Position numbers and translations under genes: made by a program
Shown: positions 40,331 through 49,124 of the stretch, one piece after another
How the letters are laid out: the number at the start of each line of letters is the position of its first letter
How positions within the stretch are numbered: position 1 is the first letter of the stretch
From: Pseudomonas protegens
GTDB lineage: Bacteria; Pseudomonadota; Gammaproteobacteria; Pseudomonadales; Pseudomonadaceae
Length of the DNA stretch: 64,000 nt
NCBI RefSeq assembly: GCF_013407925.2
Contig: NZ_CP060201.1
Coordinates: forward strand, 4,883,001 to 4,947,000
Reading direction: 5' to 3'
The notes under the pieces: generated by a model
The model's input: the letters and a program-made list of their open reading frames with translations, nothing else
What the model was told of the DNA's origin: nothing
The model's database searches: none

Positions 40331-40338
40331 AAGAACAA
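40331..40338 (+). promoter_or_regulatory. Crc/Hfq-type A-rich leader site before zwf
   Basis: AAGAACAA fits AANAANAA and lies 5 bases before the zwf start, where no clear Shine-Dalgarno is seen. Confidence 0.5.
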
Positions 40339-40343
40339 ACATC

Positions 40344-41813
40344 ATGCCTTCGATTACGGTTGAACCCTGCACCTTTGCCTTGTTCGGCGCGCTGGGCGAT
40401 CTGGCGCTGCGTAAGCTGTTTCCTGCCTTGTACCAACTCGATGCCGCCGGTCTGTTGCACGACGATACGCGGATCCTGGCCCTGGCCCGTGAGCCGGGCA
40501 GCGAGCAGGAGCACCTGGCGAACATCGAAACCGAGCTGCGCAAGTACGTCGGCGACAAGGACATCGATGCCGAAGTTCTCAAGACCTTCCTGGCCCGCCT
40601 GAGCTACCTGCATGTGGATTTCCTCAAGGCCGAGGACTACGTGGCCCTGGCCGAACGCGTCGGCAGCGAACAGCGGCTGATTGCCTACTTCGCCACTCCG
40701 GCCGCGGTGTATGGCGCGATCTGCGAGAACCTGTCGAAGGTCGGGCTCAACCAGCACACCCGCGTGGTCCTGGAAAAACCCATAGGTTCGGACCTGGATT
40801 CCTCTCGCAAGGTCAACGACGCGGTGGCCCAGTTCTTCCCGGAAAACCGCATCTACCGGATCGACCACTACCTGGGCAAGGAAACGGTGCAGAACCTGAT
40901 CGCCCTGCGTTTCGCCAACAGCCTGTTCGAAACCCAGTGGAACCAGAACTACATCTCCCACGTGGAAATCACCGTGGCCGAGAAGGTCGGCATCGAAGGC
41001 CGCTGGGGTTACTTCGACAAGGCCGGCCAGCTGCGGGACATGATCCAGAACCACCTGCTGCAACTGCTGTGCCTGATCGCCATGGATCCGCCGGCCGACC
41101 TGTCCGCCGACAGCATTCGCGACGAGAAGGTCAAGGTGCTCAAGGCCCTGGCGCCCATCAGCCCGGAAGGCCTGACCACCCAGGTGGTGCGCGGCCAGTA
41201 CATTGCCGGTCACAGCGAGGGCCAGTCGGTGCCGGGTTACCTGGAGGAAGAAAACTCCAACACCCAGAGCGACACCGAAACCTTCGTCGCCCTGCGCGCC
41301 GATATCCGCAACTGGCGTTGGGCCGGGGTGCCGTTCTACCTGCGTACCGGCAAGCGCATGCCGCAAAAACTGTCGCAGATCGTCATCCACTTCAAAGAGC
41401 CGTCGCACTATATCTTCGCCCCCGAGCAGCGCCTGCAGATCAGCAACAAGCTGATCATCCGTCTGCAGCCGGACGAAGGCATTTCGCTGCGGGTGATGAC
41501 CAAGGAGCAGGGCCTGGACAAGGGCATGCAGCTGCGCAGCGGTCCGCTGCAACTGAATTTTTCCGATACCTATCGCAGCGCGCGGATTCCCGATGCCTAC
41601 GAGCGGTTGTTGCTGGAAGTGATGCGCGGCAATCAGAACCTGTTTGTCCGCAAAGATGAAATCGAAGCCGCGTGGAAGTGGTGTGACCAGTTGATCGCCG
41701 GGTGGAAAAAATCCGGTGATGCGCCCAAGCCCTATGCGGCCGGGTCCTGGGGGCCGATGAGCTCCATTGCACTGATCACGCGGGACGGGAGGTCTTGGTA
41801 TGGCGATATCTGA
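40344..41813 (+). CDS. zwf: Glucose-6-phosphate 1-dehydrogenase
   Basis: Oxidises glucose 6-phosphate to 6-phosphogluconolactone. The 489-residue protein starts with the nucleotide-binding [19 protein letters not shown] and contains [13 protein letters not shown], the substrate-binding motif with catalytic histidine partner. It is first in zwf-pgl-eda, whose products convert glucose 6-phosphate to KDPG and then, via eda, to pyruvate and glyceraldehyde 3-phosphate. Its last 14 bases overlap pgl. Confidence 0.97.
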   Translation: MPSITVEPCTFALFGALGDLALRKLFPALYQLDAAGLLHDDTRILALAREPGSEQEHLANIETELRKYVGDKDIDAEVLKTFLARLSYLHVDFLKAEDYVALAERVGSEQRLIAYFATPAAVYGAICENLSKVGLNQHTRVVLEKPIGSDLDSSRKVNDAVAQFFPENRIYRIDHYLGKETVQNLIALRFANSLFETQWNQNYISHVEITVAEKVGIEGRWGYFDKAGQLRDMIQNHLLQLLCLIAMDPPADLSADSIRDEKVKVLKALAPISPEGLTTQVVRGQYIAGHSEGQSVPGYLEEENSNTQSDTETFVALRADIRNWRWAGVPFYLRTGKRMPQKLSQIVIHFKEPSHYIFAPEQRLQISNKLIIRLQPDEGISLRVMTKEQGLDKGMQLRSGPLQLNFSDTYRSARIPDAYERLLLEVMRGNQNLFVRKDEIEAAWKWCDQLIAGWKKSGDAPKPYAAGSWGPMSSIALITRDGRSWYGDI

Positions 41814-42513
41814 TTTGCAACTGCCGGCGGCTGTAGCGGCCCACGAATTCCGCAGCCCGACCCTGTTGGCCGAAGGCCAGGCATTGCGCGTGGCCGAGCT
41901 GCTGCGCGAGGCCATTGCCGCTCGCGGCCAGGCGACCCTGGTGGTGTCCGGCGGCCGCAGCCCGGTGGCGTTTTTCCAGGCCCTGGTCAAGCAGGAACTG
42001 GACTGGTCCAAGGTGTTGATCACCCTGGCGGACGAGCGTTGGGTGCCGGTGGAACATGCCGACAGCAATGCCGGTCTGCTCAAGCGTTACCTGCTCCAGG
42101 GGCCGGTGGCCAAGGCGCGTTTCCTCGGCCTCTACAGTGCCGCGGCCAATCTTGAAGAGGCGGCGCAGCAAGCGGACAGCCTGCTGGCCGAACTGCCGGG
42201 CATCGATGTGCTGGTACTGGGCATGGGCGATGACGGGCACACCGCGTCGCTGTTTCCCAACAGCCCGAACCTGGCCGAAGCGCTGCAGGCCGACGGCACT
42301 CGCCGCTGCTGGCCGATGCTGGCGCCGAGCGTGCCCCACCAGCGCCTGAGCATGAGCCGGGCCTTGCTGGCCTCGGCCCGGCATTCGCTGTTGTCGATTT
42401 CCGGTCAGTCCAAGCTGGCCACCCTGAGTGCCGCACTGGCTGGTGACGCTGTCGCCGAGATGCCGATTCGCGCCTTCCTGCAAACCCCGTTAGAGATTTA
42501 CTGGTGCCCATGA
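41800..42513 (+). CDS. pgl: 6-phosphogluconolactonase
   Basis: Hydrolyses 6-phosphogluconolactone. The 237-residue SugarP_isomerase-fold protein has the [17 protein letters not shown] phosphate loop, [15 protein letters not shown] and [13 protein letters not shown] motifs of the Pgl family. It overlaps zwf by 14 bases and its stop forms an ATGA with an in-frame eda codon (42510), both signs of translational coupling. Confidence 0.96.
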   Translation: MAISDLQLPAAVAAHEFRSPTLLAEGQALRVAELLREAIAARGQATLVVSGGRSPVAFFQALVKQELDWSKVLITLADERWVPVEHADSNAGLLKRYLLQGPVAKARFLGLYSAAANLEEAAQQADSLLAELPGIDVLVLGMGDDGHTASLFPNSPNLAEALQADGTRRCWPMLAPSVPHQRLSMSRALLASARHSLLSISGQSKLATLSAALAGDAVAEMPIRAFLQTPLEIYWCP

Positions 42514-42530
42514 GCCAAGGATCAGCCGCT

Positions 42531-43196
42531 ATGACAAACCTACCCCCGACCGTTTCCATGGCGGACAAAGTTGCCCTGATCGACAGCCTCTGCGCCAAGG
42601 CGCGGATCCTGCCGGTGATCACCATCGCCCGGGAGCAGGACGTGCTGCCCCTGGCCGATGCCCTGGCCGCCGGTGGCCTGACGGCCCTGGAAGTGACCCT
42701 GCGTTCGCAGTTCGGCCTCAAGGCGATCCAGATCCTGCGTGAGCAGCGTCCGGAGCTGGTGACCGGTGCCGGCACCGTGCTCGATCCGCAGATGCTCGCC
42801 GCGGCGGAGGCGGCCGGCTCGCAGTTCATCGTCACCCCGGGGATTACCCGTGACCTGCTGCAAGCCAGCGTGGCCAGCCCGATCCCGCTGTTGCCGGGGA
42901 TCAGCAACGCCTCCGGAATCATGGAGGGTTATGCCCTGGGTTACCGCCGCTTCAAGCTGTTTCCGGCGGAAGTCAGCGGTGGCGTGGCGGCGATCAAGGC
43001 CCTGGGCGGCCCGTTCGGCGAAGTTAAATTCTGCCCGACCGGCGGCGTCGGCCCGGCCAACATCAAGAGCTACATGGCCTTGAAGAATGTGATGTGCGTG
43101 GGCGGTAGCTGGATGCTCGATCCCGAGTGGATCAAGAACGGCGACTGGGCGCGGATTCAAGAGTGCACGGCCGAGGCCCTGTCTCTGCTGGACTGA
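42531..43196 (+). CDS. eda: KDPG/KHG aldolase
   Basis: Splits 2-keto-3-deoxy-6-phosphogluconate to pyruvate and glyceraldehyde 3-phosphate. The 221-residue form starts MTNLPPTVSMADKVALIDSLCAKARILPVITIARE. The Schiff-base lysine lies in YRRFKLFPAEVSGG, and TGAGTVL and CPTGGVG complete the TIM-barrel site. The start is uncertain: ATG 42531 follows AAGGA by 11 bases, while ATG 42510 overlaps the pgl stop and would add seven residues. A terminator follows. Confidence 0.95.
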   Translation: MTNLPPTVSMADKVALIDSLCAKARILPVITIAREQDVLPLADALAAGGLTALEVTLRSQFGLKAIQILREQRPELVTGAGTVLDPQMLAAAEAAGSQFIVTPGITRDLLQASVASPIPLLPGISNASGIMEGYALGYRRFKLFPAEVSGGVAAIKALGGPFGEVKFCPTGGVGPANIKSYMALKNVMCVGGSWMLDPEWIKNGDWARIQECTAEALSLLD

Positions 43197-43232
43197 CGTT
43201 TTACCTGATTCGTTGGTGTGTTCTACGGCTTT

Positions 43233-43264
43233 ACGGTGCGCTTGGTCGGTGCACCGTTTTTTTT
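43233..43264 (+). terminator. Terminator of zwf-pgl-eda
   Basis: ACGGTGC (43233-43239) pairs with GCACCGT (43251-43257), followed by a run of T residues. Confidence 0.85.
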
Positions 43265-43423
43265 GCCTGGAGAAAATCGGTTGCCTTTCGGGCCGAAGGG
43301 GCAGGGGCATCGGCTAGCGGCGTGGGTGGCGCTGCCAGGGGGGGAGTTGGCAGTGCAAAAGGCTGTCAAAAGTGACTGTAAGCATGTGCTGGACCTTCAC
43401 CCTCCGGCGCGGGGGCCTGTATT

Positions 43424-43660
43424 TCAGTACCTGGGCTTGGGTTTGCCGTGTTTGGCGCGCAGCGGGTCCAGCAGGTCGGACAGGCCGTTGTGATCGATTT
43501 CCTGCATTAGGGCCAGCAGGCCGCCGAGTTCGCCCTTGGGGAAGCCTTCGCGGGCGAACCAGTTCAGGTAGGGGCCGGGCAGGTCGGCGAGGATGCGACC
43601 CTTGTATTTGCCGAAGGGCATTTCCCGGGTGACCAGCAGTTCAAGTGTTTCAGGAGTCAT
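43424..43660 (-). CDS. DUF3820 family small protein
   Basis: A 78-residue protein starting MTPETLELLVTREMPFGKYKGRILADLPGPYLNWFAREGFPKGELGGLL. The PFGKYKG and YLNWF pattern is that of DUF3820, related to the putative quorum-sensing-regulated factor family and to domains seen fused to exonucleases. No signal or membrane segment is present. ATG 43660 is preceded by AGGCGACC. It is monocistronic and divergent from the DUF2383 gene. Confidence 0.85.
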   Translation of the reverse strand: MTPETLELLVTREMPFGKYKGRILADLPGPYLNWFAREGFPKGELGGLLALMQEIDHNGLSDLLDPLRAKHGKPKPRY

Positions 43661-43890
43661 GGGGGTCGCCTGGCGGTGGTTCGAACGCCTGTGAAAATAC
43701 AGGCATTCTGCATGCAGGCCAAATGACAGATCATGCAAATAACGCGGAGACAGATTTTTAGCTAATTACTAACTTATTGAAAAATAACAAAAAAATGTAA
43801 ATTCAAAGTCTGGCATGACGGGTGCAAAGGTTACTTCAGCAGTTAACTCAGCCGTTGACTCAACTCTCCCAACCCGTAAGGAACCAGAAA
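43661..43890. other. AT-rich intergenic region with a possible sigma-54 promoter
   Basis: The last 100 bases are very AT-rich. TGGCATG-ACGG-GTGCA at 43811-43826 (plus strand) keeps GG and GC 10 bases apart as in sigma-54 promoters, with one mismatch (GTGC for TTGC). It would start transcription near 43837, about 54 bases before the DUF2383 gene. No activator gene is adjacent. Confidence 0.35.
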
Positions 43891-44358
43891 ATGACTGACT
43901 TGAATAAAGAAGCTATTTCGGTACTCAACAGCCTGATCGAGACCAGCAAGGACGGTCAGGAGGGGTTCAAGACCTGTGCCGAAGACATCAAGCATCCGGA
44001 GCTTAAGGCGCTGTTCATCAAACGCTCCAGCGATTGCGCGACTGCCGCCGCCGAACTGCAGTCCGTGGTGCGTTCCATGGGCGGCGAACCGGAAACCTCC
44101 ACCAGCGTCAGCGGCGACCTGCACCGCCGTTGGGTCGACCTCAAGTCGCTGGTGACCGGCAAGGACGAGGAGTCGGTGCTCAACGAGGCCGAACGCGGCG
44201 AAGATCATGCGCTGAAGTCCTACAAGGAAGCCCTGGAGAAAATCAACAAGCACAACCTGGTGGGGATTCGTGATGTGGTGGAGCGCCAGTACCACGGCGT
44301 GCAACGCAATCACGATCAGGTCAAAGCCCTGCGCAACCAAGCCCGTGCCCGTTCGTAA
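43891..44358 (+). CDS. PA2169-type four-helix-bundle protein (DUF2383)
   Basis: A 155-residue helical protein (MTDLNKEAISVLNSLIETSKDGQEGFKTCAEDIKHPELKALFIKRSSDCATAAAELQ) with the ferritin-like DUF2383 pattern. It contains glutamates and histidines such as EAERGEDHALKSYKEAL and VERQYHGVQRNHDQVKAL. The family is called PA2169 after P. aeruginosa and is associated with stress or anaerobic conditions; function is unknown. It stands alone, with a terminator right after it. Confidence 0.9.
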   Translation: MTDLNKEAISVLNSLIETSKDGQEGFKTCAEDIKHPELKALFIKRSSDCATAAAELQSVVRSMGGEPETSTSVSGDLHRRWVDLKSLVTGKDEESVLNEAERGEDHALKSYKEALEKINKHNLVGIRDVVERQYHGVQRNHDQVKALRNQARARS

Positions 44359-44373
44359 GTCGTAAAGCCTGTC

Positions 44374-44402
44374 AAAAACGCCAGCCAGTCTGGCGTTTTT
44401 TT
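44374..44402 (+). terminator. Terminator after the DUF2383 gene
   Basis: AACGCCAG-CCAGT-CTGGCGTT with flanking A-run and T-run; an 8-bp stem. Confidence 0.9.
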
Positions 44403-44434
44403 ATGCCTTGGATTTAATGCTGGACGGGATTTAG

Positions 44435-44455
44435 TTAGCTAGCTAATAATTAGCT
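44435..44455. promoter_or_regulatory. Overlapping palindromes (SlyA/MarR-like) before the FUSC efflux gene
   Basis: TTAGCTAGCTAA (44435-44446) is a perfect 12-bp palindrome, one base from the SlyA consensus TTAGCAAGCTAA. AGCTAAT-A-ATTAGCT (44441-44455) is a second perfect palindrome that overlaps it. They lie 60-80 bases before the FUSC gene, where an operator would be expected. Confidence 0.55.
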
Positions 44456-44514
44456 CGCGCCCGCTTGTGGCGATCCCGACTATGGTTAATTCATCCCTTC
44501 GAGAGTCCCGCTTC

Positions 44515-46503
44515 GTGCCTATTACCTTGCAGGCGTTGCTTGCTCCCAGCCTTCCCGCGTTGCAGTTCGCGATCAAGACCCTGTTGGGCGGTGGTCTGGC
44601 GCTGTGGCTGGCCTTGCGCTGGGGCCTGGAGCAGCCGGCCTGGGCGCTGATGACCGCGTTCATCGTCGCTCAGCCGTTGTCCGGAATGGTCCTGCAAAAG
44701 GGGCTGGCCCGGCTGTTGGGGACCCTGGTCGGTACCCTGATGTCGGTGCTGTTCATGGGCCTGTTCGCCCAGACGCCCTGGTTGTTCCTGCTGGCCCTGG
44801 CCCTGTGGCTGGGCTTGTGCACCGCCAGTTCCACGCTGCTGCGCAGTGCCTGGTCCTATTCCTTCGTGCTGGCGGGCTACACCGTGGCGATCATCGCCTT
44901 GCCCGCCATCAGTCACCCGTTGACCGTGTTCGATCAGGCCGTGGCCCGTTGCACGGAAATCTCCCTGGGGATCATCTGCGCCACCGCCAGCAGTGCCCTG
45001 ATCTGGCCGATGCGGGTTGAGCGGCAATTGGCGGATCAGGCCCGCAGCGCTTGGCACAGTGGCATGCAGGCGGCCCGCGCGACCCTGGCCGGCGATGCGC
45101 TGGCCCGCCAGGGCTTGCTGGAGATACTCGGGCGCATTGTCGCCGTGGATTCCCAGCGTGAACACGCCTGGTTCGAAGGCCCGATGGGTCGCCAGCGAGC
45201 CCGGGCCATCAGTGGCCTGAGCCAGAAGCTGCTGATGCTGTTGCGGATTTCCCGTTCGGTACGCCGCCAGTGGAAACAGTTGGACGCCGACGAGGCCCGG
45301 CAGCTGCAGCCCTGGATGGAGCCGGTGCAGGAGGCCCTGGGCGGCACCGACAAGCAGGCCTTGCAGGCGTTGCGTCCGCGCCTGCTGGAGGCCTCCCATG
45401 ATGCCCGGCTCAGCGCGGCGCAGAGCTTTTGCCTGGCGCGTCTGGCGCTGCTGCTGGATACCGCCCTGGCGGCCAGCAATGCACTGGAAGCGGTGCAGGA
45501 GGGGCGGGCGCCGCAGGAGCAGCCGGCGACCCTCACGCCTCATCGCGACCTGTCGCTGGCCCTGGTGTTCGGTGCGCGCAGTGCCTTGGCGTTCCTGACC
45601 GTGGCCAGCTTCTGGCTGGCCACGGCCTGGCCTGCCGCCTCCGGGGCCATGCTCCTGACCTGCGTGGTCTGCAGCCTGTTTGCCAGTCGTGAAAACGGCG
45701 CGCAGATCGGCATGAGTTTCATGCGCGGGATCTTCCTGGCGATTCCGGCGGCGTTCCTGGTGGGGCAGATCCTGCTGCCGCAGTGGAGCGGTTTTGCGAT
45801 GTTGGCCATGGCCATGGGCGTGCCGCTGTTCTTCGGGGCACTGGGCATGGCCAAGCCGCAGATCGGCGCCACGGCCACCTCGTTCTGTCTGCACTTCATC
45901 GTGTTGATCTCGCCGATGAACCACATGAGTTTCGATGTCGCCAGTTTCTTCAATAACGCCCAGGCCATGGTGCTGGGGGTGGGGGCTGCGGTGCTGGCCT
46001 TTCACCTGCTGATCCTGCGCAACCCGGCCTGGCATGGCCGGCGGCTGTTGGGCGCGACCCTGAGCGATCTGGTGCGTCTGACCCGGCGTAACCTGCGGGG
46101 CGCGGAAAGCTGGTTCGGCGGGCGCATGGCCGACCGCCTGCTGCAACTGGCGCGGCATTATCCGGAACTGCCGGAACCGGCCCGCAGCCGCTGGGACGAT
46201 GGTTTGCTGGGCCTGGATATCGGCGACGAACTGCTGCACCTGCGCCTGAGTCTGGCGGTGGCCCAGGTGCCGGTCAGTGCCGCGCAGCGTGAATATTTCG
46301 AACAGCTGCAACGGGTTCTGGAACAGGGCCCGGCGGGCCCCCGCCAGGAAGCGCTGGCGCAGCCCAGCGCCAGCTTGCTCGCCGCCCTGGAGCAACAGCC
46401 GCCCAGCGACGCCTTGAAGCTGGCCAAGGGCGCGGTGGTGCAATTGCACAACAGCTGGCGCAGTTGGTGCCGGCAGCAGGAGGACAGCCATGGGGCTGCG
46501 TGA
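44515..46503 (+). CDS. FUSC-family efflux pump membrane subunit (AaeB-like)
   Basis: A 662-residue fusaric-acid-resistance/AaeB-type inner-membrane protein. It has two blocks of five or six helices (LLGGGLALWLALRWGLEQPAWALMTAFIVAQPLSGMVLQKG and ARSALAFLTVASFWLATAWPAASGAMLLTCVVCSLFASREN), each followed by a soluble region. It partners with the downstream DUF1656 and HlyD-like proteins to export aromatic acids or similar compounds. The start is uncertain: GTG 44515 has GAGAG 9 bases before it, whereas ATG 44482 and GTG 44467 lack a site. It overlaps the next gene by 14 bases. Confidence 0.9.
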   Translation: MPITLQALLAPSLPALQFAIKTLLGGGLALWLALRWGLEQPAWALMTAFIVAQPLSGMVLQKGLARLLGTLVGTLMSVLFMGLFAQTPWLFLLALALWLGLCTASSTLLRSAWSYSFVLAGYTVAIIALPAISHPLTVFDQAVARCTEISLGIICATASSALIWPMRVERQLADQARSAWHSGMQAARATLAGDALARQGLLEILGRIVAVDSQREHAWFEGPMGRQRARAISGLSQKLLMLLRISRSVRRQWKQLDADEARQLQPWMEPVQEALGGTDKQALQALRPRLLEASHDARLSAAQSFCLARLALLLDTALAASNALEAVQEGRAPQEQPATLTPHRDLSLALVFGARSALAFLTVASFWLATAWPAASGAMLLTCVVCSLFASRENGAQIGMSFMRGIFLAIPAAFLVGQILLPQWSGFAMLAMAMGVPLFFGALGMAKPQIGATATSFCLHFIVLISPMNHMSFDVASFFNNAQAMVLGVGAAVLAFHLLILRNPAWHGRRLLGATLSDLVRLTRRNLRGAESWFGGRMADRLLQLARHYPELPEPARSRWDDGLLGLDIGDELLHLRLSLAVAQVPVSAAQREYFEQLQRVLEQGPAGPRQEALAQPSASLLAALEQQPPSDALKLAKGAVVQLHNSWRSWCRQQEDSHGAA

Positions 46504-46696
46504 GTGGTCGTTGGGCGGGGTGCTGCTCAGCCCGTTTCTGATTTATGTGGTGCTGGCCCTGGTGGTCACCACCGGCCTGCGGATGCTGGTGCGAGTCACC
46601 GGACTGGGGCGCTGGATCTGGCATGAAGCCCTGTTCGATTGCGCCCTGTACGTGTGTGTCCTGACCCTGATCACTGCGGTCCTGGGACCTTTATAA
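46490..46696 (+). CDS. DUF1656 small membrane protein (AaeX-like)
   Basis: A 68-residue inner-membrane protein with two helices (LSPFLIYVVLALVVTTGLRMLV and LFDCALYVCVLTLITAVL). It overlaps the end of the FUSC gene and sits between it and the periplasmic adaptor, exactly as AaeX does in aaeXAB-type operons. Its role is unknown, but the association is conserved. Confidence 0.92.
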   Translation: MGLREWSLGGVLLSPFLIYVVLALVVTTGLRMLVRVTGLGRWIWHEALFDCALYVCVLTLITAVLGPL

Positions 46697-46706
46697 GGAG
46701 TTGATT

Positions 46707-47573
46707 ATGCGTACACCTGTACGTGTCGTAGTGACCTTGTGCCTGGTGGCGGTGGCGATCTTCGCCGGGTATCACCTGTGGCAGTACTACATGCTCACGC
46801 CCTGGACCCGGGATGCGCGGATCCGTGCCGATGTGGTGATCGTGGCCCCGGATGTGTCCGGTTGGGTGCGCGAGCTCAAGGTGGCGGACAACCAGCAGGT
46901 CAAGGCTGGTGAGTTGTTGCTGAGCATTGATCGCGAGCGTTTCGAGGCCGCGCTGGAGAAGGCCCAGGCGGTGGTGCAGACCCGCCAGCAGCAACTGAGC
47001 CTGCGCGAGCACGAGGCCAGCCGCCGCGCCGCCCTGGGGCCCCAGGCCATCAGTGCCGAACTGCGGGAGAACGCCCAGATCAACGCCGGGATCGCCCGTG
47101 GCGAACTGCGCCAGGCCCAGGCCGAGGCCAAGGTGGCGGAGCTCAACCTGGCCCGCAGCCAGGTGCGCGCGCCCCGCGATGGGCACATCACCAACCTGCG
47201 TCTGGCCGAGGGCAACTATGTCAACGCCGGGCAGCCGGTGATGGCGCTGATCGATGATTCGACGTTCTACGTGCAGGCCTACTTCGAGGAAACCAAGCTG
47301 CCGCGGATCCGCGTCGGCGATCCGGTGAAGGTCTGGCTGATGAGCGCCGGCGACGCCTTGCAGGGGCACGTGCAAAGCATCAGCCGGGGCATTACCGATC
47401 GCAACGCGACCCCCGACGGGCAACTGCTGGCGGAAGTCGAACCGACCTTCAACTGGGTGCGTCTGGCCCAGCGGATACCGGTGCGGATCCAGCTCGACAA
47501 GGTGCCTGAAGGCATCAATCTGAGTGCCGGGATGACCGCCAGCGTGCAGGTGGAGGAGGGTGGCAAGCGCTAG
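46707..47573 (+). CDS. HlyD-family efflux adaptor protein (AaeA-like)
   Basis: A 288-residue periplasmic adaptor anchored by one N-terminal helix (VRVVVTLCLVAVAIFAGYHLW). A lipoyl-like lobe (IVAPDVSGWVRELKVADNQQVKAGELLLSID), a short coiled coil and the second lobe (VRAPRDGHITNLRLAEGNYVNAGQPVMALID) follow. It links the FUSC pump to an outer-membrane factor. ATG 46707 follows AAGGAG by 6 bases. Its TAG stop codon lies within the first bases of a REP element. Confidence 0.94.
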   Translation: MRTPVRVVVTLCLVAVAIFAGYHLWQYYMLTPWTRDARIRADVVIVAPDVSGWVRELKVADNQQVKAGELLLSIDRERFEAALEKAQAVVQTRQQQLSLREHEASRRAALGPQAISAELRENAQINAGIARGELRQAQAEAKVAELNLARSQVRAPRDGHITNLRLAEGNYVNAGQPVMALIDDSTFYVQAYFEETKLPRIRVGDPVKVWLMSAGDALQGHVQSISRGITDRNATPDGQLLAEVEPTFNWVRLAQRIPVRIQLDKVPEGINLSAGMTASVQVEEGGKR

Positions 47574-47644
47574 GAGCCGGCTTGCCGGCGAATGCACTGG
47601 CAAGCCATGACGCGTGGAACGCCTTCGCCGGCAAGCCGGCTTCC
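47571..47644. repeat. REP pair (class 1) starting at the efflux adaptor stop codon
   Basis: TAGGAGCCGGCTTGCCGGCG and the inverted CGCCGGCAAGCCGGCTTCC, about 30 bases apart. The left copy supplies the stop codon of the adaptor gene. Confidence 0.8.
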
Positions 47645-47658
47645 AGGGGGCGCGAGAC

Positions 47659-48129
47659 TTAGCCGATGGTGATGGCGGGCAGGGTCGGCAGGGTGACGGT
47701 CTGTTGCTTGCGCGGGGCGAGGATCTCGGCTTCGCCGTCCACCACCAGCTCATCGCGCTGGTTGAATACGCGGGTGGCGATGCGCACGCGGAATTTTGGC
47801 AGTTTTTCGAGGATTTCCAGGCGCACGGTCAGGGTGTCGCCAATCTTCACCGGCTTCTGGAAGCTCATCTGCTGGCCGATGTAGATGGTGCCCGGGCCGG
47901 GCAGTTCGCAGGCCACCGCGGCGCTGATCAGTGCGCCGCTGAACATGCCGTGGGCGATGCGCTCCTTGAACATGGTGGCGGCGGCGAACTCGGGGTCCAG
48001 GTGCACCGGGTTGTGGTCGCCGGACATGGCGGCGAACAGCTGGATGTCACGCTCTTCGACGGTCTTGCTGTACTGGGCGGTCTGGCCGACTTCCAGGGCT
48101 TCGTAAGGGGTGTTGGTAACCTGGGTCAT
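47659..48129 (-). CDS. phaJ: MaoC-like (R)-specific enoyl-CoA hydratase
   Basis: Hydrates trans-2-enoyl-CoA to (R)-3-hydroxyacyl-CoA, a link from beta-oxidation to polyhydroxyalkanoate. The 156-residue hot-dog-fold protein has the hydratase 2 motif FAAMSGDHNPVHLDPEFAAATMFKERIAHGMFSGALIS, with the catalytic Asp and His. It resembles P. aeruginosa PA3302, which lies in the same order next to a hydrolase and fadD2-fadD1. A cytoplasmic protein, likely co-transcribed downstream of the hydrolase gene (50-base gap). Confidence 0.88.
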   Translation of the reverse strand: MTQVTNTPYEALEVGQTAQYSKTVEERDIQLFAAMSGDHNPVHLDPEFAAATMFKERIAHGMFSGALISAAVACELPGPGTIYIGQQMSFQKPVKIGDTLTVRLEILEKLPKFRVRIATRVFNQRDELVVDGEAEILAPRKQQTVTLPTLPAITIG

Positions 48130-48179
48130 GTTGCTGAAATCCTCTGACAGATAAATGAACGTAGCGACTGCGCCAGCCC

Positions 48180-49124
48180 TTACTCCGCGCGGGGCGGGCG
48201 ACGGTGTAGCAGGGCCTGATCGAGCCAGGCCAGGACGTCGTGGGTCACTTGGTCACGGTTGCTTTCGTTGAACAGCTCATGACGCGCTTGCGGGTAGATA
48301 GTGAGTTGCAGGCACTGGCTGCCGGCCTCGCGCAGCGCGCTGGCCAGATCCTTGAGACGCTTGCCGGCGCTCACCGGATCACATTCACCGCCGATCACCA
48401 GCAACGGCAGGCCCGGATCGATCTGCGCCAGGTTGGAAATCTTGCTGATCTGCTGCAGGCCGCCCAGCAGGTCGATCCATAACTGGTTGCTGCAGCGGAA
48501 GCCGCACAAGGGGTCATTCACGTACTTGTCGACTTCCGCCGGGTCGCGGCTGAGCCAGTCGAAGGCGGTGCGATTGGGTTTGAAGGCCTTGTTGAACGAT
48601 CCGAAGGACAGCCACTCGATCAGCGCGCTGCGTCCCGTTGCGCCTTGGCGCCAGCGCTCGAAACGGGCGATCAGGCTGGCGATGCGGTACAGGGCCACGG
48701 GCTGGAAGTTCGAGCCGCTGAGGATCGCCCCATGCAGGCTGGCGCTGTGGTGCAGCAGGTAGGCCTGGGCGATGTAGCTGCCCATGCTGTGGCCCAGCAG
48801 CACGATGGGGGTGCCCGGGTGCTGCTGGCCGATGTACTGGTTGAGGCTGGCCAGGTCGCCGACCACCTTGTTCCAGCCGCCGTGGTCCGCGTAGTGGCCG
48901 AGTACGCCGTGCTGCGCGGTGTTGCCGTGGCCGCGCTGATCTGGCGCATAGAGGCCATAACCTGCGGCACACAGGGCCGCCGCCAACCGGGCATAGCGCC
49001 CACTGTGCTCGGCCATGCCGTGGGACAGCAAGATCACCGCCTTGAGCGGGGGCTCGGGCAGCCACTGGTTGACGAAGAGGCGTTGGTGGTCGCTTGTGGT
49101 CAACCAGAAGGTGTCGTGGGTCAT
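48180..49124 (-). CDS. Alpha/beta hydrolase, monoacylglycerol lipase/lysophospholipase-like
   Basis: A 314-residue serine hydrolase. The nucleophile elbow is GHSMGSY, the acid in GGECDPVS and the histidine in YPQARHELFNESNR; the oxyanion region is LLSHGMAEHSGRYARLA. This HGMAEHSGRY pattern is that of PldB/monoacylglycerol lipase. The gene lies between the hydratase and fadD2 as in P. aeruginosa (PA3301). It probably frees fatty acids that FadD then activates. No signal peptide is visible. Confidence 0.88.
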   Translation of the reverse strand: MTHDTFWLTTSDHQRLFVNQWLPEPPLKAVILLSHGMAEHSGRYARLAAALCAAGYGLYAPDQRGHGNTAQHGVLGHYADHGGWNKVVGDLASLNQYIGQQHPGTPIVLLGHSMGSYIAQAYLLHHSASLHGAILSGSNFQPVALYRIASLIARFERWRQGATGRSALIEWLSFGSFNKAFKPNRTAFDWLSRDPAEVDKYVNDPLCGFRCSNQLWIDLLGGLQQISKISNLAQIDPGLPLLVIGGECDPVSAGKRLKDLASALREAGSQCLQLTIYPQARHELFNESNRDQVTHDVLAWLDQALLHRRPPRAE

